Assembly (NCBI GenBank): GCA_033964015.1
Contig: CM066912.1
Coordinates: forward strand, 9,540,015 to 9,604,014
Direction of reading: 5' to 3'
DNA from: Scolanthus callimorphus
Lineage: Eukaryota > Cnidaria > Anthozoa > Actiniaria > Edwardsiidae
Length of the DNA: 64,000 bases
Shown here one piece after another: positions 20,736 through 31,800 of this stretch. The notes under the pieces were generated by a model, which saw only the letters and a list, made by a program, of their open reading frames with translations, made no database searches and had not been told where the DNA came from. The position numbers and the translations under genes were made by a program. Within the stretch, counting starts at the first letter, position 1; each line of letters opens with the position of its first letter.

Positions 20736-20841
20736 ACAATTAGACCTCTCGTCCTCATGTGCTATGATTTGAAATAGACCATTCGGCCTTCGGCCTCATG
20801 GTCTATTCATCATAGCACATTCGGCCTCGAGGTCTAATTGT
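20736..20841. repeat. Small palindromic insertion
   Basis: AACAATTAGACCTC ... GTGCTATGA ... AATAGACCATTCGG pairs with its inverse ending GAGGTCTAATTGTT. The centre is GGCCTTCGGCC. It sits at the inner edge of the recombinase element's right repeat. Confidence 0.7.
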
Positions 20842-20860
20842 TAATTAGATAGCTACAAAG

Positions 20861-21239
20861 TTCAAGTACCAACCTTGAGAATTAGTTTCATATCGTTGTT
20901 TGTGCTTTCTCTCGCGCACTAGCTCTTCGTTTGTCTTCTTTTTCGACATGTCTTCCCTGCCAATTCTCCTCTACGGCGCTTTGTTTCTTTCCCACGACAA
21001 ACTTTATTTCTTCATGTTCATGACATCAGTCTCAGCTTCTTTCCGCTCCATGATAACTCATTTTTTCAATTTTGTCAGCTTGATTTAACGTTTCATTTTT
21101 TTATGAAGAGATGAAGAGGAAAAACCGTCTTCCTTATGACGAAAACTGACACGAAGTCACGAAGTTCACACGAAGTAAAGTCTCAAAGAAAAAAAATCCC
21201 CTTTCAAATAAAATCGCCAATCGCCAATTAATTTGAACA
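20861..21239. other. Non-coding stretch, no gene seen
   Basis: T-rich on the plus strand. No coding feature could be supported. Confidence 0.35.
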
Positions 21240-21445
21240 CGCGAGCGTGCTCATTTTCCCGCCTAAACCGAGACAGGCAACCCGCGCCTCTGCGACGACG
21301 GACACACAGACGAACAAACCGGAAGTCCATCAGAAAACAGGTCGATGCATATACACTTTTGTGTTGTGTCCTTTTCTCCTGCATGTAGCTATGGGGCTCC
21401 GCTACGCGGGCGCCTTCGGCGCCCGCGGGAGCTCCGCTAAAATAG
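21240..21445. repeat. Dispersed repeat R2/R3 segment
   Basis: About 150 bp (GCGACGACGGACACACAG ... CTGCATGTAGCTATGGGGCT) recurs in inverted orientation at about 52735-52860. The end GGGAGCTCCGCTAAAAT matches the end of the insertion at 34833-35155. A GC hairpin, GGGCGCCTTCGGCGCCC, lies at 21408-21424. Confidence 0.65.
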
Positions 21446-22150
21446 ATTCCCGTTGAAAATTGCACGCGCATTCGAACCATGTTTTCCGTTGGTTTAAGCG
21501 CGCGCACGTGTTGATGCAAGAGCGCGCGCGTGTTGAAAATAAGCAGCGTTGTCTGCACTCTTATTTACCATGGCAAATCAGCCAATTATATTACAAGAAC
21601 AGCAACTGTTATGGCTCTCTTCAACTAGTTCTCCAGCCACATACCAACTCCATTTTGCTTTCCGGTTCGGCACTTCCCACTTTTAGCTAAATGAAAAAGG
21701 TCTTCGTCAATAAAAGCTACATGTATCTCGGCCATGATCTCCCCATGTTTTCCTTTCTCAGTGCAGCGTCCCGTAGCATGCCGGTCACACATGCAGTCTT
21801 CAGTGATGTATGTTGCTAGGATACGTCCAATCAGAAGGCGCCGCTAAGAATAGCTTCCCTTTTCTAAAAAATAATTTTCACGCTATTCTGCCGTTGTCAT
21901 GGAAACAGATCCATGTGTTGGGGTTGCCTTCTCTGTCTCTTGCCTTAAATCAATGATTTAAATGTTTATTCGATTGTAGCTTACATTAGTACGTTTTGAA
22001 GCATTGTTTGCTTCTTTTTCATGACGAAATACTTTAGTCGATGTTACATTAATTCTAAGAAAAATATGATTTGTAAGCAAAAACACGCAAACTTGTAAAT
22101 CGCTCTGAGTCATTGGGAAACATTCCAATTCTAAGGATATTTTCACTGAA
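21446..22150. other. Non-coding stretch, no gene seen
   Basis: Open frames are short and without features. No RNA gene seen. Confidence 0.35.
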
Positions 22151-22157
22151 AGGTTAC

Positions 22158-22562
22158 ATGCCCGGGGTTGGGGGGGGGGGGGATTTCTCCCATGTAAGAG
22201 TGATGGGGATGCTCGTCGGGACATCGGAAATATACCCTAAAAAATACCAGGACATAAAACATCCACCCCCTAAAAAATACCAACAATAAACCTTTTTTGT
22301 TATTGTTTATTGTTTTTCATCTCAAAACAAGCTTAGTTTAGAGCTATAAATGAACAAAGAAAGAAAGAAAACGTTTTGCTTGGTTTGTGACCCTGTCATT
22401 CATTTGCGTACCCCTAAAAAATACCATTTACTAGTGAAAGCCACAATGTTTCTCCGATAACCACTAAAAAATACCTGAGAGTCGATGTTGACCCCTAAAA
22501 AATACGACGAGCACCCCTATCAGGTCGACATGTGAAGAACCCCCCCCCCCCCCCCCCCCCCC
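22158..22562. repeat. G/C-tract element with 'CCCCTAAAAAATACC' units, copy 1
   Basis: Starts in a G tract (22166-22180) and ends in a C tract (22540-22562). The termini ATGGGGATGCTCGTC and GACGAGCACCCCTAT are inverted repeats. The interior carries at least six copies of (C)CCCTAAAAAATACC. A second copy is at 51490-51880. Confidence 0.8.
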
Positions 22563-22689
22563 TGTGTGCCTATTAAGTGTGTAAACTGTCGAGAGGCACT
22601 TGTCAAAACAGATCCATTAAGCTGTCATAACAAAACTACTGAAAGGTCAAAAGTTGCTTAGATATCTGTTTTAAAGTAAATGTAGCATA

Positions 22690-22870
22690 ATCAAGGAATA
22701 CTAACTACTTACTAACCGAGAGTGAGGGCATTACGTGAAATATCAAACTCAGGTTTTGGCGTATCGACCGAGCGATAGCGAGGTTGATACGCCAAAACCG
22801 AGGTTTGATATTTCACGTAATGCCCGAACGGTCGAGGTTAGTAAGTTGTTTATTATATGGCACTTTTTCT
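22690..22870. repeat. Palindrome with near-perfect arms
   Basis: CATTACGTGAAATATCAAAC ... GTTTTGGCGTATC pairs with GATACGCCAAAACC ... GTTTGATATTTCACGTAATG. The outer flanks CTAACCGAGAGTGAGGGC and GCCCGAACGGTCGAGGTTAG also pair, making arms of about 60 bp. Confidence 0.75.
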
Positions 22871-24376
22871 TCAAAATTTTTACGAACCGGAAGTCGCCTC
22901 GTTCATTTTCCCGCCGAAAACTCAGACACGCGCCCGCGTCGCGCTCGAGTTCATTCAGAGTTTTTCATTCTCTGAGTCAAACTGATAGAACAAACTCGTG
23001 TGTGCGAACCACGCCAGACCTCCTCAAAAGTAATCAATCTCTTATGGATATCAAATACTTCAGAATCGATTCTTTTACAGCTATTTTATGATGTTGTTTA
23101 GTCATTTGGGAGAAACGTTTGAGGGAGCTGAACAGAAGATCCAAACGGCAAGCAACCGGGAAGCAAGTCTTCGACGTCAGCTCCACAACTTCAAGTTTTA
23201 TTTAGTCCCATTGTGGGGAAAACATTGCTCCTTTTGCATTAGCAAAAGGCTTTTTATAAATCCGAAAGAAGAGTTAAACGTGAAGAAGTTCTTTGCCACA
23301 AGCTATCCTTTGGACGAAGGCGAACATGCTTCACTTGACAATATTAAACTTAGGCTAGTTTTAGACGTCGAACTTAATTCTTGTCGCACTAAATGTCAAT
23401 TTCCCATTGTTTGGTTAGTTAGAGCTATTGTCTTGAGCTCATTTGCATTAGGAACGGCACTATCTGCCGTGCCAACGCCGTGCTACTGCCGTGCTAAATT
23501 AAAATTTTGAATCCTTCCAGCGCTTTTCAAATCAGGGTTGAGATCCTCTCAATTCGCCAGACATGCTATACTAACCTCATAAAATCACTCCTATCGAAAT
23601 TACTTGTTTCTACTGGCTAATGAACCTAATCTATTTAGCGCGACAGAATTACGTTCGACGTCTAAAACTGGCCTTAAAGTTTTCAAGAAAAACAACTTTA
23701 GTTTCGTAAAAGCTGCAAACGTGTTATTCGAAAACTCATTTGAGATCTACAACAAGGAACCAGAACTGGATTGAACAGGATTGATAATAACAGAACAATG
23801 CAATGGTTATTTTAGCCGACTATGTATTCAGGAATGGGTTTTGTGCAAAAGCGAATGTCAAGTAAGAATGAATTTAATCGAGGAGATGGAGAGAAAAAAT
23901 AAATCAACGACTTCACTAAGTATCAGCTATCGGTAAGCACAAAGTTTGAACTCGCTTTCTGTTATTATTTTTAGCTCTCAAGTTTCTTCAAATGCTAATA
24001 AATTTTGACCTTTTGTAGCTTTTACCTTTTGCTGCTATTCTCCCCTTTTCTCATTTTCTCCGGATAGACTCGAATTTATAGCTTAGAGTAACTTTTGGCT
24101 CTGCTTTGCCTTTTGTACTAAACAGATTCAGGCCTTGATTTTCCTCGTCACAAGTTAGATTTGTATTATACTGTGTCAAGTATTCCTTGTTGTGAATTGC
24201 GCTGAAAATCTCCCTTTTGAATTTATGTTATTTCAAGGAGATTAATTTTTGTCAGTCGTGAACTGCGAGCGGGCATTAAGAATTTCCATAATGCCCGTGG
24301 GCATTACGGAGAGTTACGCCCGCTCGTTAGCCAATCAGAGCGCGCGTACTATCGTTGCCATATAATAATAGTTTGT
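22845..24376. mobile_element. Possible non-autonomous TIR element (low confidence)
   Basis: AAGTTGTTTATTATATGGCA near 22845 is approximately inverted at 24356-24376 (TTGCCATATAATAATAGTTT). Near the right end, GCGGGCATTAAGAATTTCC and CATAATGCCC repeat the GGGCATTACG motif of the palindrome at 22690-22870. The plus frame at 23088-23510 has no recognisable domain. Confidence 0.35.
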
Positions 24377-24453
24377 AATTGTGTATTTGTGAAAAAAGGA
24401 TAAACCAATAGCTACAGATTTCTAAGCGCTCGGATTGGCCCACCGGCTAGTTT

Positions 24454-24566
24454 GTATACTAGGTATTTGTGTATCTGTGACAAAAGAAAACCAGTAGCTA
24501 CAGACTTCTTCGTATCCAAGCGCTCCTTAACTTAGACTTAAAATAGTCAACAACATTTGATTGTTG
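24454..24566. repeat. 113-bp direct repeat flanking the Gypsy-type insertion, left copy
   Basis: From GTATACTAGG to TTGATTGTTG, identical base for base to 34023-34135. A diverged relative of part of it lies just left (24368-24430: GTGTATTTGTG ... CAATAGCTACAGA). This indicates that the sequence was already in the genome and is target DNA, not an LTR. Confidence 0.9.
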
Positions 24567-26341
24567 GTCTTGTTGATCGTTACAGGTTGTGGAATCTTTA
24601 AGGAATCATGATGTAGGTTTAGTGTGTCCTTATCCACAAAGTTCCATGGAATATATTGTAGAGTTTCTTTGGTAAAAATAGGTAATGATATTTCCATAGA
24701 TTTAGGACATTTTGTTAGGCCAGACTTCATGCCTTTGAACGTGACGTTGCAAGGAAACTCGTAGATGGACAGAGGCGTGACAGCTAAATGTCCGGTATTG
24801 GTTTTCAGTGTTCCATGGGAAGTACTTAAGTAGAATCGTCCACCAAGAGGAATCATTGAATGTAATCCATCACATGAACTTGAAGGAAGGTGGTAACGAG
24901 GGAATGACAACTTAATTTCTGAATTCCAAGGATAGCCAAGCCAAGAAAAATTTTGCTCTGTTTGTAAAATATTGGTTGGACACAAATAACCATTTGGGTT
25001 TTGGAAACATTTATCAAGGTCATTGATAGTCACAATATATTTCGAGTACGAACACGAAATAACGGCTAAGTTTGTCTTTTGCACTGGTCCTGTGTAACAA
25101 GAGTTAGAAATATTAAATTTTATTGGTGTTAAACGTTCTATTGTACATAGTGAGTTCTGTTTTTTTTATTTCTGGGATAATGGTGAGTAAATTAATATTG
25201 ACACTATCTTTTTCATGTTCGACGTCAGTCATTGGCTGACCCAAAACAGGAAGACCTTGTTTAAATGCTTCCACAGTTAATTTGAGTGAATCGTCGCTAT
25301 TGAGTCTAGGAAGGAGTTGCGAAGTTATAAAACTTGGTAAATCGGATTTACTAATCAAACTTTTTTTATTCAGTTTTGTAAGAAGGTTCATAATGTCCTG
25401 AATTTCGAAAAACCGTAATATCGTAGAAAAAGTTCTAGTCAACTCTGTTGAAAATTTAGAAAGAAATTCCATCAGTAATTGTTGATCACAATGAACTCCG
25501 TTGGAAAACTTCCTTATTTCTTGTTCCCAAACTTTGAAAGTTTTATCGATCAGTTTCATATCACGTCCTAATTGTTGGAGTTTTGAATTCATATTGTCTT
25601 GTATCTTAAAAACATATGTTATTTTACCATTCAAAATATGAACAAGATGTTGAGTTATTGCCATTGCTGATGTCATCTCTCTTAAGGTTTTCTTAAGATT
25701 TTGGACATGATTGGCTTCACATTTCTTACTAGAAATTGCCTCATAAATCAATCTTGGAACACCCATCATGCCGCTATAGCAAGCCCAAGCTGTTCGCTTT
25801 TCTCTTCTATGTTTTTCTTTTAGCCAATGTTTTTGTTCACGAGTAATTGTTTTACAGTTTTTGTATGCCCAATGCTTACAAGCTTTAACTGAATTTCGAT
25901 AAATTGTTGGACAAGTCATAGTGGATCGTAAGCCAGTTTCGTAATTATACAGACGAGCAAGATAGGTTGAACATTCGATTAAGGACGAGAGTCCTGATAA
26001 TGAAAGCAATCTTTTGGCTGATATTATTCCTAATAGACAATAGCAATTGTTCGAAAAAGGTTGCTTTGATTGCTGAACAGGAATGATTCGACATTCGTTT
26101 AACATTTCCAGTAGCTACTAGTGGCAAATGAGTAGTTACATGAAGAATCCGAGTATCTTCATAGAAAGTTAATGGACGGGCCGTGTGACTTATTAAAAGA
26201 GACGACGGGTAGAAAGTAATCTTTTCTGTCAAGGAGCCGAATTGTTGATTTACGCCAAATTGAAAACAATATGAAAAGGTATACAAAAACACGAAGTAGC
26301 TTGGTTTGACTATCATGTTATTCAGTGTTGTCACTCTTTGC
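24567..26341 (-). pseudogene. Env-like glycoprotein gene, broken into three frames and truncated
   Basis: A strong splice acceptor (TTTATTTTCTTCTAG, AG at 26343-26342) precedes an ATG at 26314-26316, the arrangement of a spliced env mRNA. The N-terminal frame (26316 to ~26050) starts with a hydrophobic, signal-like stretch (YFVFLYTFSYCF). The middle frame (~26105-25113) contains a dibasic furin-type site RREKR followed by a mildly hydrophobic segment, then long amphipathic helices suitable for a coiled-coil fusion subunit. The third frame (~25130-24567) is Cys-rich with an I-S-C-S-Y-S block. Frame changes near 26050-26100 and ~25125 mean it cannot be made intact. The three parts abut in order and share character, so I read them as one gene. 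No transmembrane segment is present because the element is cut at 24567. The env family is not recognised. Confidence 0.55.
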
Positions 26342-26498
26342 CTAGAAGAAAATAAAGATAACTTAGTGATCTCAGACTAAACATATTTAATTTCCAAACA
26401 ATTATTGTCTCTTCTTAAGAACTATCGCCGTAGCTTTTCAGTCTCTCCTCTACAAACTTAGGAAGTGTAACAACTGTGCAATAATTAGAACAACTAAA
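26342..26498. promoter_or_regulatory. Divergent intergenic region between env and the antisense RING gene
   Basis: About 157 bp separate the env exon start (minus) from the RING ATG (plus). The env acceptor's pyrimidine tract is at one edge. No clear TATA box for the RING gene is visible. A CTTCTTAAGAAC palindrome lies near 26412. The plus-strand promoter is assumed to lie here or in env. Confidence 0.35.
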
Positions 26499-26959
26499 AT
26501 GGCCGAAAACATTGCTGAAATGCCAAACGAAGATCCCATGGAAATGGAACTAATAATTGACTTGAGTAAGTATTTGAGTAAGTCACTGATCTTGATATAC
26601 TGTTGAGCACTTTTTGTTTTCTGATGTTTTATCTAACTAAGTTATACATATATATTTTTATAGAATGTGGTCTGTGCAATGAGCAGAAAACTGGGGAGAA
26701 AGGTGCTCCCAAATATATAACGTTGTGTCCGTGTGGACACACGTTTCACCGGTCTTGTGCCGATGGGCATGAACTGCAGAGAACAAACTTTAAATGTCCA
26801 AGTCCTGTTTGTGCGTAAGTAGTTACACATTCAAATGTTCATTTCTTAGCTAAACTTGTGGTAGGAAAATAACTATATATTTTTTTTTTTAGATATCGGC
26901 ACGAAATAGTACGTGTGCTTTTTATCGAAGTCTATGAGGTAGATACAAGAAAAAATTAA
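26499..26959 (+). CDS. Small three-exon RING-finger protein, antisense inside the retroelement
   Basis: Predicted exons 26499-26565, 26664-26814 and 26893-26959, all with GT-AG junctions (TTGA|GTAAGT, TTTTTATAG; GTGC|GTAAGT, TTTTTTTTAG) that keep frame, give a 94-residue protein. It starts MAENIAEMPNEDPMEMEL with an acidic leader. Exon 2 holds the zinc-binding core: CGLC, then LCPCGHTFHRSC, then FKCPSPVC. This is a RING-H2-like pattern with an unusually wide last pair (C-x4-C). The C-terminus is YRHEIVRVLFIEVYEV... RKN. RING domains commonly act as ubiquitin E3 ligases; that role is inference. The gene lies wholly within the 9.5-kb retroelement, opposite to gag-pol-env, so its introns would not be spliced from the genomic RNA and could survive reverse transcription. 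Host capture is likely, but no host copy is visible here. Confidence 0.75.
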
Positions 26960-27100
26960 TGATCAGGTAAGATATTGTCTTGTTTGGTACTTGTTCCTAA
27001 AATGGTTGATATTGGTATGAAACAGTAGAACTCTAAAGACAAAACAAGTCAAAGGTGAAAGTGGTTGCCGCTAGATAACGTGGGAAATTCGTTTGACGAA

Positions 27101-30100
27101 TCAGTTACCCTTTTGGAAATTATGAATTAATCGCTTGTCTAGAATGTTTTTTGTCGGTTCCCAAGTTTCTGAATGATCAGCCCATAACACTAAGTATTCA
27201 ATTTTTCTACCTTGCTTTCTTTTACTTAACAGTTTTATAGCTTGAAAAATAGAATGCTCATCACTATTGTTTTGCATTTCCGATGTTGGTACATTCGAAG
27301 TGCTAGGTTCTTTTGCTTTCGCTGTAGTGCTAGCTTTGTTTTCTCCACTTGCTCCATTGGGCCTAACATCTGATTTCTTTTTGGGCATTTTAGAATCAGT
27401 GCTTTTCTTGTCTGAAAATTCTTTAGTTTGCTGTGATTTTCCTTCTTTTGTTTTGGTTTTTTCACTTTCTTGTTTTGGCGTTTCCGTGTCGTTTTGGTTT
27501 TCCGTATTTTCAAAACTATCATCAGGAGTGTCTGAAAAATCTAGACCAAAACCTTCAGCAATGCTCTCGTCTGGAGGCAAAATTGGTCTTTCATCTGGGT
27601 CGAAACACTTTTTCATTCTGTTTATATGAACAGCAAACTTTGCTTTTCTGTTGTTCATATCCCTAACATAGTAGTTTACTTCATTAAATCTCTCCACAAT
27701 TCTAAATGGTCCATGCCACATGTGCAGCAATTTCTTTGCCAATCTTTTCTTTGTTGCAGGAGTGTAAACCCAAACTTTTTCCCCTACTTGAAATTCACGA
27801 TGTTTACTTTTCTTATCATAGTAGAACTTTGCTTTTTGATGTGCGCGTTGATTATTTTCTATAGCAATTTTACGTGCTTGCTCGACATTTTCAACAACTC
27901 GTCTTCTGTGTTCTTCTACTGATGTGGACAATTTTGAACTATCCAAACTTAGATATTTACTGTTTACGCAAAGATGCGGTTCAAAACCAAAAAGTAAATA
28001 GTGAGGGCTCTCATTAGAGCTCTCATGTGGGCTTGTTCTATAGGCATGTAGGACAGCTGGAATATACTCGTCCCAATCTGTGTGAGAACTATTAACATAC
28101 ATTGATAAACTTTGTATCAACGTGCCATTGAACTTTTCAACTAGACCGTCTGTCTGTGGGTGATAGCTCGAGGTATTCAATTTATGAATTTGAAATATCC
28201 GACAAATTTCTTTGATTAATTTGCTCAAGAAATTTTTTCCTCGATCTGTTAATAATTTTCTCGGAGCAGAGTATCGGAATATTATTTCACGCACAAAAAT
28301 GTCTGCTATTGTTGCAGCTTCCATGTCAGGCATCGCAAAGGCTTCTGGGAATTTTGTTAGGTAATCAGATATGACAAGTATATACATGTTCCCTTTTTTG
28401 CTCTTAGGAAGTGGACCAATTATGTCCATTGCACATTTTTCCCAAGGCGTAGTCACAGGTTCCGAAAGACACATTGGTTCTCTTAGATGGCTTTTAGGGC
28501 TTTTACGCATAGAGCAATCTACGCACGATTTGCACCAATGTTCAGTATCTTTAAACATGCCAGACCACCAGTAATACTGACGTAATTTTCCAAAAGTTTT
28601 TCCGATTCCAAAATGAGCACCCGTTATGTGATCATGAACATTTGAAAGTAATTCATATTTCAGACATTCCGGAACGACTAACTGTGAAATTGTTTCTTTA
28701 CTTCTGTGTTTACTTTTGCGGTCTAAGTGGTATAAAAGTTTATCCTCTCCTATGTAAAAACAATCGGCAGATAATAACAATTCTCTAGCTAATTTGTTAT
28801 CACTAGGTAATTCGCCGGTTTCTAAGTAAACAATAATGTCTGAAAGTTTACGATCTTTCCGTTGTTGCTCATAAATTTTATCAGCTTCTGGGGCTTTTTC
28901 TATGGCATAGAGTTCGCACTTTTCATATGCGCGTCTACTAAGAGAATCAGCAGCCAGGTTTTGTTTGGCATTCCGATAGACAATATCAAAATCATACTGT
29001 TGAATTAACATTGACCAGCGTGCTAAACGTCCTACCGGATCTTTTATAGACATAAGCCATTTTAGTGCGTTGTGATCAGTATGAACTGTGAATTTGTTTC
29101 CACTCAGGTACGGTGAATATTTCTTTATTCCCTCGATTACCGCAATGCATTCTCTTTCAGTAGTTGTATAATTTGTTTCACACTTGTTTAGTGCGCGACC
29201 ATTATACGCGATTACAGCCTCTTTTCCATCATCACTGAACTGTGATAAAGTCATTCCTACGCCAGTTGAAGATGCATCCGTTATCAAATGAAATGTTTTA
29301 GAAAAGTCTGGAAATACTAAAATCGGGGCTGAAACAAGTTCGCTCTTAAGTTTCTTGAATGCCTCTTGGCAATCATCGGTCCATTTGAATTTTACATGCT
29401 TTCTTGTCAAATTGTTCAAAGGTTCTGCAATAACATGAAAATTCTTGATAAACTTCCTGTAATAGTTGCATAAGCCTAAGAAACCTCTCAATTCCTTGAT
29501 ATTAGTAGGAATTGGGAATTCTGTAACTGCTTTAATCTTACTAGGACATGGTTTAATTCCGTCTGGGGTTACAATATGACCAAGATATTTCAATTCTTGT
29601 TTGGCAAGCACACACTTCTTTGGATTCAGTTTCAGATTAGCATCTCGCATTCTAACAAACACTTCTTCAAGATGCCTGAGGTGATCTTCTGGAGTTTTAG
29701 AAAATATAATAATATCGTCAATATAAATTAACGCACTCTTATATTCCAATCCTCTGAGAATATGTTCCATAAGTCTCTGAAATGTAGCGGGCGAATTGCA
29801 CAATCCAAACGGCAAAACTTTAAACTGATAAAGTCCATTGTTGGTTACAAAAGCTGTCTTTTCACGAGAAGATTGTTCTACCTCTATTTGCCAATAGCCA
29901 CTCTTCATGTCAAGACTTGTAAAATATTGACTACCAGACAAACTATCAAGTACATCCGATATCACAGGGATGGGATAAGAGTCTTTCTTTGAAACAAAAT
30001 TCAGTTTCCGAAAATCAACACAAAATCTCATTGTTCCATCCGCCTTTTTCGCCAAAACAACGGGCGAGGCCCAAGGAGATATTGAAGGCTCTATGACGTC

Positions 30101-31800
30101 ATGTTCGAGCATTTCTGTTAGCTGTTTTTCTATTTCTGCACGATTGTCAGGATTTGTCCTATATGGTTTTTGTTTGATAGGAACACTATCTCCCGTATCA
30201 ATTCTGTGCTGAATAATGGAACTTCTACCAAGGTCTTTAATATTTGATGCAAAACAGTCTTTATACTTGAATAGCAACTGCTTTAGATTCTCTTCGTCTT
30301 TTCCAGAAAAAGCGCAATTTAAAATGTCTGGTAATTCCGATGAATTATTCACAGTAGCGTCTGTAGCACTATCATTTTCGCTTTTCTCAGATGGTTCTCC
30401 AAGTTCAAAAGTTTGAAATTCATCGTCATTCAATATACTTAAAGAAGCTAGTTTTGTCCCTGGATAAATGCTTACACTCTTAGAATTAGGGTTTATTAAC
30501 CTTAGGGGAACAATTCGTTCATCATTGACGGTCACGAGCTCGGCGGCACCTACAATACTGAGTTTTTCTGGTAATTCTTTTCTACAAGTTACTAAAGCAA
30601 CCGAATTCGTCGGGGGAACCCCATCAACTTTTGCAGGCAAAATTGTTTCTGAATGTGCTGGCAATGAAAATGCATTTTCTGCAAAAACTACAAATCTATT
30701 GTTCTCACAAAAATCTAGTTTGTTCTCATTGTGGAAAGCAAATTCTTTTTGTATAATGTTCAGCGAAATAGTTGAATTCGAAAAATCGATATTCGCCTTA
30801 AATTCAGAAAGAAAATCTTTACCCAGAATTGCACCATACGACAAATTGTTTATCACATAGAATGGAAAGGAGAAATCATAGCCTTGTAATTTGAAATGCA
30901 GCATTATTTTCGCCACAACATCTAGGGATTGTCCATTTACTGTTCTGATTAATGGTAAATCTGTTTGCAGAGTGTGAAATTGTTGTTGATCTAATTTGTG
31001 AAACACGTTTTGGCTAATAGCGGAAATTGCTGCTCCACTATCAATAAGGAAACTTGTATTTCTTTCGCCAATTTTTCCTTGGACGGATAACGCACGAATA
31101 TCAATCGGAAAGGTAACTGCATATTTTGAATCTTTACTTGTCACTTCATAATTGTCTAGTTTTGGCTCTTCTTTGTTTTCGTAAATTTGCGTAATGTTTA
31201 CATTGAAATTCTCTTGTTCTTCATTTTTTGTTTGATCATGATTCTTGTTATTTTCAAATACTGATGCATCATTGTCTTCAGATTTTCTTGTTGTGTCATT
31301 TTGTTTCATACTTGTTAAGATTTCTTTTGAGCCTGTTTGAATTTCATGGTTTTCTTCATTCTCATGATTTGAAGTTTCATCTTTCTTGTGATCACATTCA
31401 CTTCTTTGTAATACCGGTATTAAATGTTTCATGACTTTTTCTTCAAAGATTTCGATATTATTGGTACTTATGCTTGAAGGCGTCCCCTCAAATGTTTTTC
31501 CCAAAAATTCGATTTCTTCAATCATGATGTCATTTATTTCTTGAACTATTTCCTGCGCAGGAATTTTGTTTTCATAGACATCGAGTTGTATTAAATTTTC
31601 TTCATTAATTTGTTTTGACACATGTTTTTGTTCAATGCTTGAAAGTTTAGAAGTATCATCTGAATTTGCAGTTGTAACGCGTTTCCTTTTGGCTGAAAGC
31701 TTAGTTGGTTGTCTTATTTCTCGTCCGTGTTTATGATTCTGATTTGTGGCCCCTATCACGCTAATTCCAGAGTTACCGTTCGAGACAGAGGCCTTTTTTA
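27101..31800 (-). CDS. Ty3/Gypsy Pol with C-terminal chromodomain, expressed by -1 frameshift
   Basis: An open pol frame that is entered from gag at the slippery site 31801-31807. The first in-frame start-like codon is GTG at 31759, so it is probably never started on its own. In order (numbering from 31759): an acidic linker (~1-200), retropepsin FLIDSGAAISAIS (~238), reverse transcriptase with YIDDIIIF (~679), RNase H (LITDASSTGVGM, ~827), integrase HHCC finger (~1040-1090), then D (AMDIIGP, ~1112), D (LTDRGKNF, ~1172) and E (GLVEKFNG, ~1208). The last ~50 residues form a chromodomain (EYLVLWADHSETWEP), as in chromoviruses, which use it to target chromatin. The frame is uninterrupted for 1552 codons and all catalytic residues are present, so pol looks functional although env is broken. 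Confidence 0.95.

Larger units (their letters stand above)
18838..20860 (+). mobile_element. Tyrosine-recombinase (Crypton-type) element between inverted repeats
   Basis: The recombinase gene is bracketed by ATTAGTATAAACCAACTAG (18838-18856) and its inverse CTAGTTGGTTTATACTAA (20717-20734), with a few more matching bases (GACCA) inside. Beyond the right repeat a 106-bp palindrome has inserted (20736-20841). After it, GTTAATTAGATAGCTAC resembles the inverse of the left outer sequence GCAGCTAGCTACC, so the inverted repeat may be longer and split. No target duplication could be fixed. Cryptons are usually described without such repeats. Confidence 0.5.

Noticed and set aside
21166..21558. 130-codon minus-strand frame
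   Set aside because: It overlaps a dispersed repeat found again in inverted orientation at 52735-52860; the frame is not conserved there.
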